64,000 bases of DNA from JAFGVL01 sp963662245 (GCA_963662245.2 CAXXVQ010000006.1:62001-126000), one strand, 5' to 3'. Positions 53,693 through 63,146 are shown, counted from the first letter of the stretch. Translations and numbers: made by a program. Notes: generated from the letters alone by a model not told the origin.

Positions 53693-55999
53693 TTATTGTG
53701 CAACCGTAAGTTTAGCATATTTTAGCAATAAGTTCTTTTTTCCAACATTGTCAAACTCAACCTCAGCTCGGGCATCTGGTCCACTGCCATTGATACTTAC
53801 GATTTTCCCATAGCCGAAAATGCTGTGTGTTACAATTTGACCGGCTCTTAATTCTCCATCATTATTAGAAGGCGATGGAGCCGATTCTGTTACCGGATTA
53901 ATTTTCTTTAAAGGTTTTGAGCTACTGTAGTAATTTGTGTTATAGTTTGGTTTTGGTTTGTCGAAGAATGATTGACTTTTTTGTGATGAGAACAGACCAC
54001 CACTAGATTCTCTTTCGTTTGAGAATAGCTTATTTTCTAGTGGCATATCCAAATATTGTTTGTCAATATCTTTAATAAAACGGCTTGGGTTGCAGAAGTT
54101 GTTCTTTCCATTACGGAAACGAGATTTTGCATAGCTGATTTGGCAAGTTTCCTTAGCGCGAGTAATTGCTACATAGAATAATCGTCGTTCTTCTTCCAAA
54201 CTGCGTTCACTGCTTAATGTTTGTGCCGAAGGGAATAGTTCTTCTTCCATGCCAACAATAAATACATGTTTGAATTCTAGTCCTTTAGATGCGTGAACAG
54301 TCATCATGGTCACTTTCTTAGTGTCGTCATTTTCTTTTTTATCTTGGTCAGTAAGTAAGGAGACTTCAGAAAGGAAATCGGCTAGAGTAGCTGTTGTGCC
54401 ATCTTCTTCTTTTTTTAGTTCGCAAAACTCGTGCATTGCTTTTAAAAGCTCTTCGATATTGTCTCTGCGACTTAAACTTTCCGGAGTATTCTCGGTCATT
54501 GCTTCAGCAATAATACCGGATGTTTTTACGATGGCGTTACCAATTTCGTATGCGCTTAACTCTCCAAGCATATCATGAAACGGACGAATGACATCACTAA
54601 AGCGACCTAGTTTAGAAGCTGTGCCATTATTCACACCTAGGTTATAAGTGATAACATTGTTTAGTACTTCCCATGGGCTGACTTGGTGTAAGTGAGCGCA
54701 GTCCAAAAGTTTGTCAATAGTTGTTTTCCCTAAGCCTCTTGCGGGAACATTGATGATGCGTTTTAATGCTTCTTCATCATCCGGGTTAATAACTAAACGG
54801 AAGTAGGATAGGACATCTTTAATCTCTTTTCGTTGGTAAAAAGAAAGCCCTCCATATATTTGGTAAGGAATGCTGCGTTTGCGTAGCGCTTCCTCTAATA
54901 CGCGTGATTGAGAGTTTGTACGATATAAGATTGCAAACTCATCAAACTCTGCTTTTGCGTGCATGTCTGCAATTGCATTTGCAACAGTGAATCCTTCATC
55001 ATAATCAGAATATACACTGTGAACTTTTATGATTTCACCATGGTCGTTTTCTGAGAAAACCTTTTTATGTATTTGTCCTTTGTTTTTGGCAATAAGGCTA
55101 TTTGCCGCGTTTACAATATTTTGTGTAGAGCGGTAATTTTGCTCTAGCTTGAATACTTCACATTCAGGATAAGCTGTTTTGAAATTTAGTATGTTGTCAA
55201 TATTAGCTCCGCGGAATGAGTAAATGCTTTGTGCATCATCGCCAACCACGCAAAGTCGGTGATGATCTTCTGCTAATTTTTTTACAATCAGGTATTGAGC
55301 GAAATTCGTGTCTTGATACTCATCTACTAAAATGAATTTAAAGAAGTCTTTATATTTTGCCAGGATCTCAGGATGATCTCTGAAAAGAATGTTTGTGAAT
55401 AAAAGCAAATCATCAAAGTCCATTGCATTGGCAGCTTTGCATCTGTTGGCGTATATGGTGTATATTTCAAGCAGTTGTGGAACCTTTGATTGTTTGTCAC
55501 TAGTCAGTAAGTCTGTGTTAGCCTTATACATGTTGGGCGTAACTAGATTATTTTTTGCAAACGAGATTCTTCCTTGAACAACATTCGCTTTGTACACTTT
55601 ATCATCCAACCCCAGCTCTTTTACGATTGCTTTAATTAAGCTTTTTGAGTCTGAAGAATCATAGATGGTAAATTGCGAAGTAAATCCAAGTATTTCAGCT
55701 TCTGCACGAAGAATGCGTGAAAAGATAGAGTGAAAAGTGCCCATCCATAAGCGACGAGAAACATTCCAGCCAACCATTTCGGCAATCCTTTCTTTCATTT
55801 CTTTGGCTGCCTTATTGGTAAAGGTCAGAGCTAAAATGCTTTCAGCAGGAAGTCCTTGGCTAAGTAAATACGCTATTTTGTAGGTTAATACACGCGTTTT
55901 ACCCGAACCGGCTCCTGCTATCACTAAAGATGGTCCGTTATTAAATAAAACTGCATCTTTCTGACTCTGATTTAATTCCTCTAAAAATGATTCGTTCAT
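53693..55999 (-). CDS. UvrD/PcrA-type ATP-dependent DNA helicase
   Basis: This 768-residue superfamily 1 helicase acts in DNA repair and in removing proteins from DNA. Motifs in order are Q (LNQSQKDAV), I (IAGAGSGKTRVL near 30), Ia (LALTFTNKAAKEMKERI), II (LVDEYQDTNFAQY near 225), III (VVGDDAQSIYSFRGA), IV (LEQNYRSTQNIV), V (MTVHASKGLEFKHVF near 565) and VI (YVAITRAKE near 605). The C-terminal domain ends with HSIFGYGKIVSINGSG, the PcrA/UvrD Tudor-like tail. Length and motifs are complete. Confidence 0.95.
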   Translation of the reverse strand: MNESFLEELNQSQKDAVLFNNGPSLVIAGAGSGKTRVLTYKIAYLLSQGLPAESILALTFTNKAAKEMKERIAEMVGWNVSRRLWMGTFHSIFSRILRAEAEILGFTSQFTIYDSSDSKSLIKAIVKELGLDDKVYKANVVQGRISFAKNNLVTPNMYKANTDLLTSDKQSKVPQLLEIYTIYANRCKAANAMDFDDLLLFTNILFRDHPEILAKYKDFFKFILVDEYQDTNFAQYLIVKKLAEDHHRLCVVGDDAQSIYSFRGANIDNILNFKTAYPECEVFKLEQNYRSTQNIVNAANSLIAKNKGQIHKKVFSENDHGEIIKVHSVYSDYDEGFTVANAIADMHAKAEFDEFAILYRTNSQSRVLEEALRKRSIPYQIYGGLSFYQRKEIKDVLSYFRLVINPDDEEALKRIINVPARGLGKTTIDKLLDCAHLHQVSPWEVLNNVITYNLGVNNGTASKLGRFSDVIRPFHDMLGELSAYEIGNAIVKTSGIIAEAMTENTPESLSRRDNIEELLKAMHEFCELKKEEDGTTATLADFLSEVSLLTDQDKKENDDTKKVTMMTVHASKGLEFKHVFIVGMEEELFPSAQTLSSERSLEEERRLFYVAITRAKETCQISYAKSRFRNGKNNFCNPSRFIKDIDKQYLDMPLENKLFSNERESSGGLFSSQKSQSFFDKPKPNYNTNYYSSSKPLKKINPVTESAPSPSNNDGELRAGQIVTHSIFGYGKIVSINGSGPDARAEVEFDNVGKKNLLLKYAKLTVAQ

Positions 56000-56052
56000 T
56001 AAGCAAAATTTGCCTCAGAAGAGGCCTTTATTTAGTGAAAAGACAATACTTG

Positions 56053-56060
56053 CAAAAATA
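56053..56060 (-). promoter_or_regulatory. -7 element for the UvrD/PcrA gene
   Basis: TATTTTTG on the minus strand, preceded after 19 bases by TTTCA, gives a start about 45 bases before the ATG. Confidence 0.4.
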
Positions 56061-56122
56061 GCAAATAAGGAATCTTAATTGAAATTTAATTATCAACAGT
56101 TTAATAACTAGAATAAAAGCTG

Positions 56123-56130
56123 TAATTTTG
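56123..56130 (+). promoter_or_regulatory. -7 element for the acyltransferase gene
   Basis: TAATTTTG matches TAnnTTTG and lies 33 bases before the ATG; a TTTAA 18 bases upstream is a weak -33 box. Confidence 0.4.
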
Positions 56131-56163
56131 TCATTCGATTTTACCAAAACCTAAAAATTATAG

Positions 56164-56712
56164 ATGCAGAAAGTAATTATTTTCTTCTTGAAGTTATCAG
56201 GATGGAAATTTGTGAGAACAGTACCCGAGGTTGATAAAAGCGTAGTGTGTGTAGCGCCACATACAAGTAACTGGGATTTTATCTTATCAAAATTAGCATA
56301 TTCCGCAACAGGAAAGGCTGCTCCAAGGTTTTTCATGAAAAAAGAGTGGTTTTTTTTTCCATTGGGTATACTATTAAGAGCAATGGGTGGAATTGCAGTT
56401 GATAGAAGTAAAAATAAATCTTTGACAGAGCAAGTTGCAGCTGAGTTTGAAAACCATGATGTGTTTCATATTGGAGTTACTCCAGAAGGAACTCGTAAGC
56501 CTGTTAAAAAATGGCGTAAAGGTTTTTATCAAATAGCAGTAAAAGCAGGAGTGCCCATACAGCTAGCTTATTTGGATTATAAAAAGAAAGAATGTGGTAT
56601 CACAAAGATTTTTGAGCCTACCGGTGATGAAGATGCTGATATTATTGAAATTCGTCGTTTTTACAATAATGTGTTCGGGCGTTTTCCTGAACGATTTGTG
56701 AAAGTTGACTAG
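56164..56712 (+). CDS. Small lysophospholipid/1-acylglycerol-3-phosphate acyltransferase-like protein (PlsC family)
   Basis: This 182-residue protein has the acyltransferase HX4D motif as HTSNWD (His 33, Asp 38). The second region PRFFMKKEWFFFPLG is near 63-77 and the third motif VTPEGTRKPVKKWRKGFY near 116-133, with the family's EGTR. It is a single gene with its own terminator. It belongs to the short Bacteroidota type without large N-terminal membrane helices; the acyl acceptor is not certain. Confidence 0.88.
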   Translation: MQKVIIFFLKLSGWKFVRTVPEVDKSVVCVAPHTSNWDFILSKLAYSATGKAAPRFFMKKEWFFFPLGILLRAMGGIAVDRSKNKSLTEQVAAEFENHDVFHIGVTPEGTRKPVKKWRKGFYQIAVKAGVPIQLAYLDYKKKECGITKIFEPTGDEDADIIEIRRFYNNVFGRFPERFVKVD

Positions 56713-56725
56713 TAGATATTTGTAT

Positions 56726-56767
56726 AAACAAGGGGCACTGACAGATGTTGGTGCCCCTTGTTTTTGC
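56726..56767. terminator. Terminator between convergent genes
   Basis: AACAAGGGGCAC and GTGCCCCTTGTT form a 12-base stem around TGACAGATGTTG, with TTTTTG on the plus strand. Confidence 0.88.
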
Positions 56768-56770
56768 GAT

Positions 56771-57124
56771 TTAATTTAGGTGAAGATTATCACCGTTGAG
56801 TTTGACCTGTTGTTGACGCATGTGTAGGTACCTTTGACATTGTTGTATTTTGTCATACCCAAGCATGGTTCCAAGTATGTAATCTTCTTCGGGAGAAAAC
56901 TGGTTTAACTTTTTATTCCCGAATGAGCGAATTACTTCAATACATTCATCTGCACCAAAAAAGATATTAATCTTTTTATCCGTTACTTCTCTTATTTCGT
57001 AGCTAATTTTTTGAGATTGTAATTTCTTTTCAGCTAATTCTCTGTAGTTAGAATCCATTGTGTGTAATACAAGTTTTCTTAAGCCTTTTTTGTATTCGTA
57101 TATATAGTGTGTAAGTACTTTCAT
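56771..57124 (-). CDS. DUF2023 family protein, flavodoxin partner
   Basis: This 117-residue cytoplasmic protein is recognised as DUF2023, a family regularly encoded beside long-chain flavodoxins. Visible blocks are VLTHYIYEYKKGLRKLVLHT at the N-terminus, INIFFGADECIEVIRSFG near 53-70 and LGTMLGYDKIQQCQRYL near 85-101. Its start is 11 bases after the flavodoxin gene on the same strand. The function is unknown; an accessory or regulatory role for flavodoxin is inferred from context alone. Confidence 0.85.
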   Translation of the reverse strand: MKVLTHYIYEYKKGLRKLVLHTMDSNYRELAEKKLQSQKISYEIREVTDKKINIFFGADECIEVIRSFGNKKLNQFSPEEDYILGTMLGYDKIQQCQRYLHMRQQQVKLNGDNLHLN

Positions 57125-57135
57125 GATAATTGATT

Positions 57136-57642
57136 TTAAGTGAACTGAAATTTAATGTTTTCTATCCATGCTTTTATGCGTAAAAGAGATAGATCGGACT
57201 CATTGTCTTCATCTAAAGCTAGCCCAACGAAGTTGTTGTTTTCAATAGCTGCTGATTCTGAGAAGTGATAAGCATCTGTTGATACGGAGCCAATCACCTT
57301 GCATCCTTTCTGCTTTATTTCTTTGTAGATAATTCCCATACCATCTACAAATGTATCTGGGTAAGTTCTTGAATCTCCTAGTCCGTATAGTGCAATTGTT
57401 TTTCCTTCAAGATTAATGTTTTTGATTTTTGGAAAAAAAGAATCCCAATCGTCTTGTAGTTCCCCAAAGCCCCAAGTTGATGTGCCTAAAATTAGATTTT
57501 CATGTTTTTCAAAGTCAATAATATCTACTTGATCTACATCCATAATTTTAATTTCAAAGCCTTCAAGTTCTTTTGCTATAAGGCTTGCAGCGTGTTTTGT
57601 GTTGTCTGTAGTAGAGCCGTAAATGATAGCAATCTGTTTCAT
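57136..57642 (-). CDS. fldA: Long-chain flavodoxin
   Basis: This 168-residue electron carrier has the FMN phosphate loop IIYGSTTDNTKHAA near 5-18, LILGTSTWGFGELQDDW near 50-66 with the flavin-stacking Trp, and IALYGLGDSRTYPDTFVDG near 84-102 with the second stacking region (Tyr). The long-chain loop with GLALDEDNESD is near 143-153. It is the first gene of a two-gene operon with DUF2023. Expression under iron limitation is usual for flavodoxins but no Fur box was confidently identified. Confidence 0.92.
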   Translation of the reverse strand: MKQIAIIYGSTTDNTKHAASLIAKELEGFEIKIMDVDQVDIIDFEKHENLILGTSTWGFGELQDDWDSFFPKIKNINLEGKTIALYGLGDSRTYPDTFVDGMGIIYKEIKQKGCKVIGSVSTDAYHFSESAAIENNNFVGLALDEDNESDLSLLRIKAWIENIKFQFT

Positions 57643-57683
57643 AATCTATATAGTTTTAATTTATTGTGCTTGTTCTTTTAGAA

Positions 57684-57720
57684 GTCACACTCCCCAAGTA
57701 TCTCTGAGGAATGTGACAAT
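57684..57720 (-). promoter_or_regulatory. Hairpin in the flavodoxin leader
   Basis: GTCACATTCC and GGAGTGTGAC (minus strand) form an imperfect stem around a CTCAGAGATACTTGG loop, about 50 bases upstream of the flavodoxin ATG. There is no T run after it. It could be an operator dyad or a leader structure. Confidence 0.45.
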
Positions 57721-57758
57721 CATTAATTCAAAAAATCCGTCTTGTTATGAAAGTAATA

Positions 57759-57789
57759 CAAAGGTAGGAGAGAGATGGGTTAGACTAAA
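57759..57789 (-). promoter_or_regulatory. Promoter of the flavodoxin-DUF2023 operon
   Basis: On the minus strand TACCTTTG (57759-57766) matches TAnnTTTG; 18 bases upstream is TTTAG in place of TTTG. The leader would be about 110 bases and include the hairpin at 57684-57720. Confidence 0.5.
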
Positions 57790-57859
57790 TCCCAACATTA
57801 AGGGATAAAATGGTTTTTTAGTAGCTATTAGTTGCTAAATCTTAGTTGCGAGCTAAAAA

Positions 57860-58150
57860 TAAAAAGCCCCGCATATGCAGTCGTGGTCGGAAGAAAATAT
57901 TTGCCAATAAATTATAAGTAATTTAATAGCACGGTACGCTGTACCTAAAAGAAATATCTATACATAAACCCGTTTCTACCAATAGCATGGTGCGCTGCAC
58001 CTTTAGCTGCATAGCAGCGTTCTATTAGTAGAAGTCGTATTTAGAACAAGAGAAAAGGTGCAGCGCACCGTGCTATTAAAAAAGCTTGCTTTGACTGTAT
58101 TATTTCCATTAAAATCTTCCGACCATGACTGCCGCATATGCGAGGCTTAA
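57860..58150. repeat. Nested palindromic repeat element
   Basis: The outer arms AAGCCCCGCATATGCAGTCG... (57870-57900) and their inverted copy (58110-58150) share GCATATGC and GGTCGGAAGA. Inside are three forms of AATAGCAYGGTRCGCTGYACC at 57928, about 57982 and inverted at about 58054, each containing the GGTGC/GCACC palindrome. No reading frame fits, so the structure is a composite of REP-like modules in the 614-base spacer between the flavodoxin and S41 peptidase genes. The rest of that spacer is the flavodoxin promoter region. Confidence 0.75.
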
Positions 58151-58256
58151 ATGTTTTGATGTATAGGATTCTTTCTAAAAATATTTGCCTTTTTTCTTGC
58201 TTAAGTCTTAGAATGCGGTTGTTAGCGTGTCGGTTTTTTTGTTTTTTGAGCAGTCT

Positions 58257-59696
58257 TTATTTATTTAATATGTCATTTACAAAATTCACCCATTTATTAT
58301 CAGGAATACTTTTGTCAATATAGTAGTCGGGTTGAATTCCAATTTCGTCTATTGTCAATTCGGATATAGCTATACTTTTCGACATACTATATCTAAATAA
58401 AAACTCTTTGCAAGGAGATTCTATCGTATTTACATTAGAAATATCGTAAGCCCCAAATGTAGTGTTGCCAAAGAGTTTTACCTTTTTGCTTTGCTTAGCT
58501 TCTAGCAGAAAACCTTCATCAGCACTTACATTTTGATGATTGATGATGATTCCTATATTCTTAGGGTATTCGTAAATTGTATCTTGTTGTTTGATATTAA
58601 CTTCTTTATCAACCAGCACAAATTCTCCTAGTTTATTTTTTAATTTTTCATACATATCGCTAATTTCTTTTTGTGCTTTTTCGTCAAACGATTTGAATTG
58701 AGGGCTAGCCATTACATCTTCTAGACCTTTATTATTTAGTTTTGTTGACAAAAATTCCATGCCGGGTGTTCGTATAGGATTTGTATAAAGAAATGGCAAC
58801 AATTCTTTATAACTATTATCAGTTCCTCCGTTACCATTTCGGATGTCTATAATCAGATTCTTAGTTTTTAATATTTTGTCTTTATTGGCAGTAATCACAC
58901 TGTCAATAGCAGCTTTTTGATTGATATTAAACGATGGTATGCGAAAATAGAGTGTGCTTGAGTTCAATTCATCTAAATATGGTTTACTGGCATCCTTGAA
59001 TTTTGAATAATTTTCATCAACCGAGTTTTTAGTGATTTTACTTGAAACTGAACCTAAACGCTTCCATTTTGACCATTTCCCAAATTCTATATAATCTGTT
59101 CCAATTAATTTTGGACTTGGTATCTTGTAAGGAGAGAGATTTTTTGAGAAGTATATTGTTTTAAGCTCATCGCCATCTTTTGTCATCCTTAATATTATTT
59201 GCCCAGACATTTGAGTTGAATCAATTTTAAAGGCAATATAATTCATACCTTCTTTTTTTATCCCAATTCTATTTTTATGCTTAAATTTTTCGTTTGTCCA
59301 AATACCTTCGAAGTCCAACTCTTTTTTTTCGCTAATATATTTCTCAAACTCGGCGATATCGATATTGTATTTCGGAATTTCCGCTTTTTCTCCTTTTGTT
59401 GGTTCAACCATTATAGGTCTAACACCAATATGCCCCGAACGAAAGAATTTTAGCCATTCATTCATTACATCAGAACAGTCAGACAATGTTTTTGCAGATT
59501 TAATTTTCTTTGAAATTATTTTGTTGTGCATATCGTAAGCAGCTTGCCCTTTCTTATTGATGATGTATTGAAAACCTGCATCATTCTCTTCAAAAGTCTT
59601 TTTCATCCATTCAAAGTTACTTTTGCAATTGCAATCTTGTGCGTTTACTGTATTTGCAACAAAAACCGATAGTACAATAAATAATAAAAATCTCAT
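58257..59696 (-). CDS. S41-family (C-terminal processing) peptidase-like protein
   Basis: This 479-residue exported protein has a signal peptide (cleavage near VNAQ) and an S41 fold. Landmarks are WLKFFRSGHIGVRP near 87-100, LIIDIRNGNGGTDNSYKELL near 283-302, GIIINHQNVSADEGFLLEAKQ near 378-398 with the nucleophile Ser and downstream residues, and LFGNTTFGAYD near 405. The PDZ domain is not obvious, so it is closer to the tricorn/IRBP-like S41B type. No partner gene is adjacent. Confidence 0.87.
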   Translation of the reverse strand: MRFLLFIVLSVFVANTVNAQDCNCKSNFEWMKKTFEENDAGFQYIINKKGQAAYDMHNKIISKKIKSAKTLSDCSDVMNEWLKFFRSGHIGVRPIMVEPTKGEKAEIPKYNIDIAEFEKYISEKKELDFEGIWTNEKFKHKNRIGIKKEGMNYIAFKIDSTQMSGQIILRMTKDGDELKTIYFSKNLSPYKIPSPKLIGTDYIEFGKWSKWKRLGSVSSKITKNSVDENYSKFKDASKPYLDELNSSTLYFRIPSFNINQKAAIDSVITANKDKILKTKNLIIDIRNGNGGTDNSYKELLPFLYTNPIRTPGMEFLSTKLNNKGLEDVMASPQFKSFDEKAQKEISDMYEKLKNKLGEFVLVDKEVNIKQQDTIYEYPKNIGIIINHQNVSADEGFLLEAKQSKKVKLFGNTTFGAYDISNVNTIESPCKEFLFRYSMSKSIAISELTIDEIGIQPDYYIDKSIPDNKWVNFVNDILNK

Positions 59697-60143
59697 GTTT
59701 TATTTTGTTTAATAATTACTGATTTTGAACAAGAAACTGCCGCTTTTGTTTTCCTCTTAAACTGCACGCTAACGGGAGTCTGTGCAAAAACTATTTTCAA
59801 CTTCCTGAGATTTTATTATTTGAAATTTTTCTCCGATACCTATACGAATATGTTTAGGGTTTTTGCACAGTCTGACGGTTGCCGCTATGGCATCGTGGGG
59901 CTATACATAAAACTGAAGTCATGCAAAATAGGGAATTAGCCCCATGTGCTATGAGCCCTTGTTACAAGCTGGCTGTTTAAGCACTGTCTGCATCGACTAT
60001 GCACTGTGACAGACACACTTTTTGCCAAGCTTTGATTTGTGGGTGGATTTTGTGGGGCTTGGCAATGTGTGTGGCTGTGGCATATAGCTACCTATTTTTA
60101 TTTGTTTTCCTTTTATGGTGCAATTGGTGCAATTATGGTGCAA
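59697..60143. other. Gene-free region with two inverted-repeat elements
   Basis: No supported gene lies here; an 83-codon frame at 59999-60250 has no family features and crosses an antisense gene end. The spacer is more GC-rich than its surroundings. It holds an AGTCTGTGCAAAAAC ... GTTTTTGCACAGTCT pair (59778-59872), then an ATGGCATCGTGGGGCTA ... TAGCCCCATGTGCTAT pair (59886-59951). Both look like MITE or REP-type debris. Confidence 0.6.
59778..59873. repeat. Short MITE-like inverted repeat
   Basis: Arms AGTCTGTGCAAAAAC and GTTTTTGCACAGTCT are exact 15-base reverse complements about 95 bases apart end to end. The interior is AT-rich and non-coding. Confidence 0.65.
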
Positions 60144-61440
60144 TTAAAGTTCGTAATACGAACCAGCTCCTTTTGATACAGATGATTTTAAAAGACCTTT
60201 ATCTACAAGTTCGGCTAAATCTCTTGTTGCAGTGTTTCTTGCCACATTAAAATTCGACTGATATTCACTATTAGTGATTTTTCTATTCACTTTTACATAT
60301 TTCATAGCTTGAATTTGTCGTTCATTCAAACCAACGGACTTGAAGTATTCTAGAGTGAAAATATCTTTGCGGAATTCAACCCAAAAACCACCCATGTCAT
60401 AAAAATATTTTGGTTGTGGAATTCCGAACTGAATACATTCATTAATCATTTTTAGAGTGCCGCGACCCCATGATTCAATGTACCCACTTCGAAAAAGGGC
60501 GTTAGCAATATCTGGATTAAATGGTCTTGACGGATGTTTTACACTCAGATCCTCTATTGTCAAATCTTCAGGAAGATGCCCGTCGTTCCAGAATATTAGT
60601 TTGTCGTTATAAACGCTTATTTGAATAGGAGTACCACTAGAATAGTCTTTATGCGAAACAGCATTCAACAAAGCCTCACGAATAGCTTCTCTTGGATATT
60701 CATATTTCTCTACTCTATTTAAGCCGTCGTAACTGATAGAAGATTTGATGTATTTTGTGAAAAGCAGGTCAGATGTTTTCTCAAGTTGTTCAAAGATGTT
60801 ACCATGAACTTCATCTTGGAACTTTAAATCAATGTCCGATTCAAAGAATCCAATTTTTATATATGCTCCCGTTACAAACTTATTGGGGTTGGGATGAAAT
60901 AAAAGAATTGCTGCCTTTTTTAGATAGTTGCTTTCAGTTAGTTGCAGATTGTCAATTAATTGTTCATCGGTGTCGGTTAAAGAGTCTGGTTCAATGCGTT
61001 GAGCTTTGACTGCTTTCTTTTAAAAAAGGTAAATGTATCTTTCTTTAAATCGGACACGGAAACATGAGGAACGGGAACCGAATCCCAATGTTTTCCTTTT
61101 CGTTGCAACATAAACTTATCGAGAGCAAGACCTGTTAGTTCTTGTTTAGTGCTTCCGCTTCGATAATGGTATTGCCCTTTGTAATTTACAGGGAAGGGCT
61201 GGGCTTCAACAACAATCTCAATAAACTCACCCTTGTCTGTATGATGCAAGTTAACATCAACTAAAATGCCTAGTATATTTCTAACTTTGTTGGGAATATC
61301 TTCAAGTAATTTCTTGGAGTCTTTAAGCCCGACAACATCACCAATATCGTTTTTGCCAATAAAAATACTGCCACCTTTTGCATTTGCAAAACCGCAAATC
61401 CATTTTATGTAAAAACCAGTCATATTGAGCATACAATTCC
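60144..61440 (-). pseudogene. AlbA_2/ATPase-type transcriptional regulator, frameshifted and 5'-truncated
   Basis: The minus strand encodes the core of an AlbA_2 (Schlafen-like) protein in two frames. The 5' part has YIKWICGFANAKGGSIFIGK and YRSGSTKQELTG and runs to DTFTFFKRK, where one base is missing in an A/T run near 61015-61030. The next frame then continues without stops for about 290 codons through AVKAQRIEPDSLTDTDEQLI, EYPREAIREALLNAVSHKD (HATPase_c_4) and GYIESWGRGTLKMI to a C-terminal wHTH and TAA at 60144. The 5' end runs into the IS21 terminal repeats at about 61440, so the true N-terminus is lost. Gene tracks show only the two fragments. Confidence 0.82.
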
Positions 61441-61581
61441 AATTTAAATTGACCACCCCATTCCGGAGCAAATTGACCAGCTCTGCCGGACTAAATTGAC
61501 CACCCATTCCGGAGTAAACTGACCACCTAAAAACACACTGATTTTTCATTCTGTTACCCATACTTTCGCAACAAAAAAAGT

Positions 61582-63126
61582 ATGGCAAATAAAATAACAG
61601 AAATGAGCAAAATTAGACAAGCAATAAAATTACATTGCAAGGGCGAGAGTAAAATGTTTATCAGTAAATATTTAAACATCTCTCGCAATACCGTCAAGAA
61701 ATATCTTTCTCTTTTTCAGCTTTACGGACTCAACTTAGAAACTCTGAACACTAAAACAGACGCTGAGTTAGATGTACTATTTTCAGGCACTTCCATAGAG
61801 TATATTCCAGCAAAGACACAAGAGCTCTATGACTTCTTTCCACAGATGCAGAAGGCATTAAAGAAGCCTTATGTAACTAAAATGCAGTTATGGCAAGAGT
61901 ATATCAAGCTTCACCCCGAGGGCTATAAACGCTCTCAGTTTTGCGAACTGTATAATCGATGGTCTAAGCGTTCCAGTGGGGTTATGCACATGGATCACAA
62001 GGCTGGAGATAAAATGTTTGTTGATTATTCTGGAGATAAACCTCAGATAATAGACCCTCTAACTGGAGAGATACAGAAAGTTGAGTTCTTTGTAGCCATA
62101 CTTGGAGCAAGTCAGTATACCTATGCTGAGTGCAGCCGTACTCAACAGACACAAGATTTTGTAAACTCAGTTCAGAATGCGTTACACTTTTATGGCGGAG
62201 TTCCACGCGCCATTGTTCCAGACAATCTAAAGTCAGCTGTGATTAAAAGCAGTAAATACGAGCCTACGATTAATAAAACCTTGGAAAATATGGCAGAGCA
62301 TTATGAGACCACGATTCTTCCTGCTCGAGCTTATAGACCACGAGACAAAGCTTTGGTTGAGAATGCGGTTAAGCTTCTGTATCGTTCTATCTATGCTCGA
62401 TTATCCAAAGAAACCTTTTTTAGCTTAGAAGAAATTAACAATCGGGTGGAAGAACTATTAGTTGAGCACAATGCCCGAAAACTTAGTTCTAGACCCTATT
62501 CTCGGCAAGAGCTCTTTGATCAGATTGAGATGGAAGAACTATATGCCCTTCCTGTCAATCGTTTTGAGATTAAATATCAGACCACTTGCACGGTAATGCA
62601 GAATGGTCATATTTTATTTAGCCCCGATAAGCATTATTACAGTGTTCCGTATCAGTACATTAAAAGAAAGGTAAGCGTTCTGTTTACCTCAACAAGCTTG
62701 GAGATTTATTCTAAATACACTCGTATTGCTAGTTATCCAAGAGATATGAAGCAATATCAATACACCACAAACCAAGAACATTTGGCTAGTACTCACCGCT
62801 TTGTTGCCGAGTGGGATGCTGCCCGTTTTGTATCCTGGGGGCATAGCTTAGATGCTGATGTTGGAAAATACATAGCCAAGGTTATTGAAACCAGAGCGCA
62901 TCCAGAGCAAGCTTATAAAACCTGTATGGGTATCCTATCCTTTGAAAAGAAGGTTGGCAAAGAGAGACTCATAAAGGCCTGCAAACGAGCTCTGCATGTG
63001 GAATCCTATAGTTATAAGATAATCCAAAACATCTTGGAGCAGAACTTGGATACTATAGAGCAAACGCAGCAAGAACCAGAACTGCCAACGCACAATAACA
63101 TACGCGGGAAACAATATTATTATTAA
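61582..63126 (+). CDS. istA: IS21 family transposase IstA
   Basis: This 514-residue transposase has an N-terminal HTH (residues 10-45, LHCKGESKMFISKYLNISRN) and a DDE rve core. MFVDYSGDKPQI near 148 holds the first Asp, IVPDNLKSAVIKS near 213 the second, and RAYRPRDKALVENAVKLLY near 252-270 the Glu. A C-terminal Mu-like beta-barrel follows with FSPDKHYYSVPYQYIKRKV. It is complete and followed 20 bases later by istB. Confidence 0.95.
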   Translation: MANKITEMSKIRQAIKLHCKGESKMFISKYLNISRNTVKKYLSLFQLYGLNLETLNTKTDAELDVLFSGTSIEYIPAKTQELYDFFPQMQKALKKPYVTKMQLWQEYIKLHPEGYKRSQFCELYNRWSKRSSGVMHMDHKAGDKMFVDYSGDKPQIIDPLTGEIQKVEFFVAILGASQYTYAECSRTQQTQDFVNSVQNALHFYGGVPRAIVPDNLKSAVIKSSKYEPTINKTLENMAEHYETTILPARAYRPRDKALVENAVKLLYRSIYARLSKETFFSLEEINNRVEELLVEHNARKLSSRPYSRQELFDQIEMEELYALPVNRFEIKYQTTCTVMQNGHILFSPDKHYYSVPYQYIKRKVSVLFTSTSLEIYSKYTRIASYPRDMKQYQYTTNQEHLASTHRFVAEWDAARFVSWGHSLDADVGKYIAKVIETRAHPEQAYKTCMGILSFEKKVGKERLIKACKRALHVESYSYKIIQNILEQNLDTIEQTQQEPELPTHNNIRGKQYYY

Positions 63127-63146
63127 CTATTAAAACAAAAAAGAAG

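Noticed and set aside
57860..58150. CRISPR array
   Set aside because: Only three or four repeat copies in mixed orientation, unequal spacing, no cas genes.
59999..60250. 83-codon frame in the gene-free region
   Set aside because: Low-complexity Leu/Cys/Trp composition, overlaps the end of the antisense AlbA_2 pseudogene, and no supporting signals.
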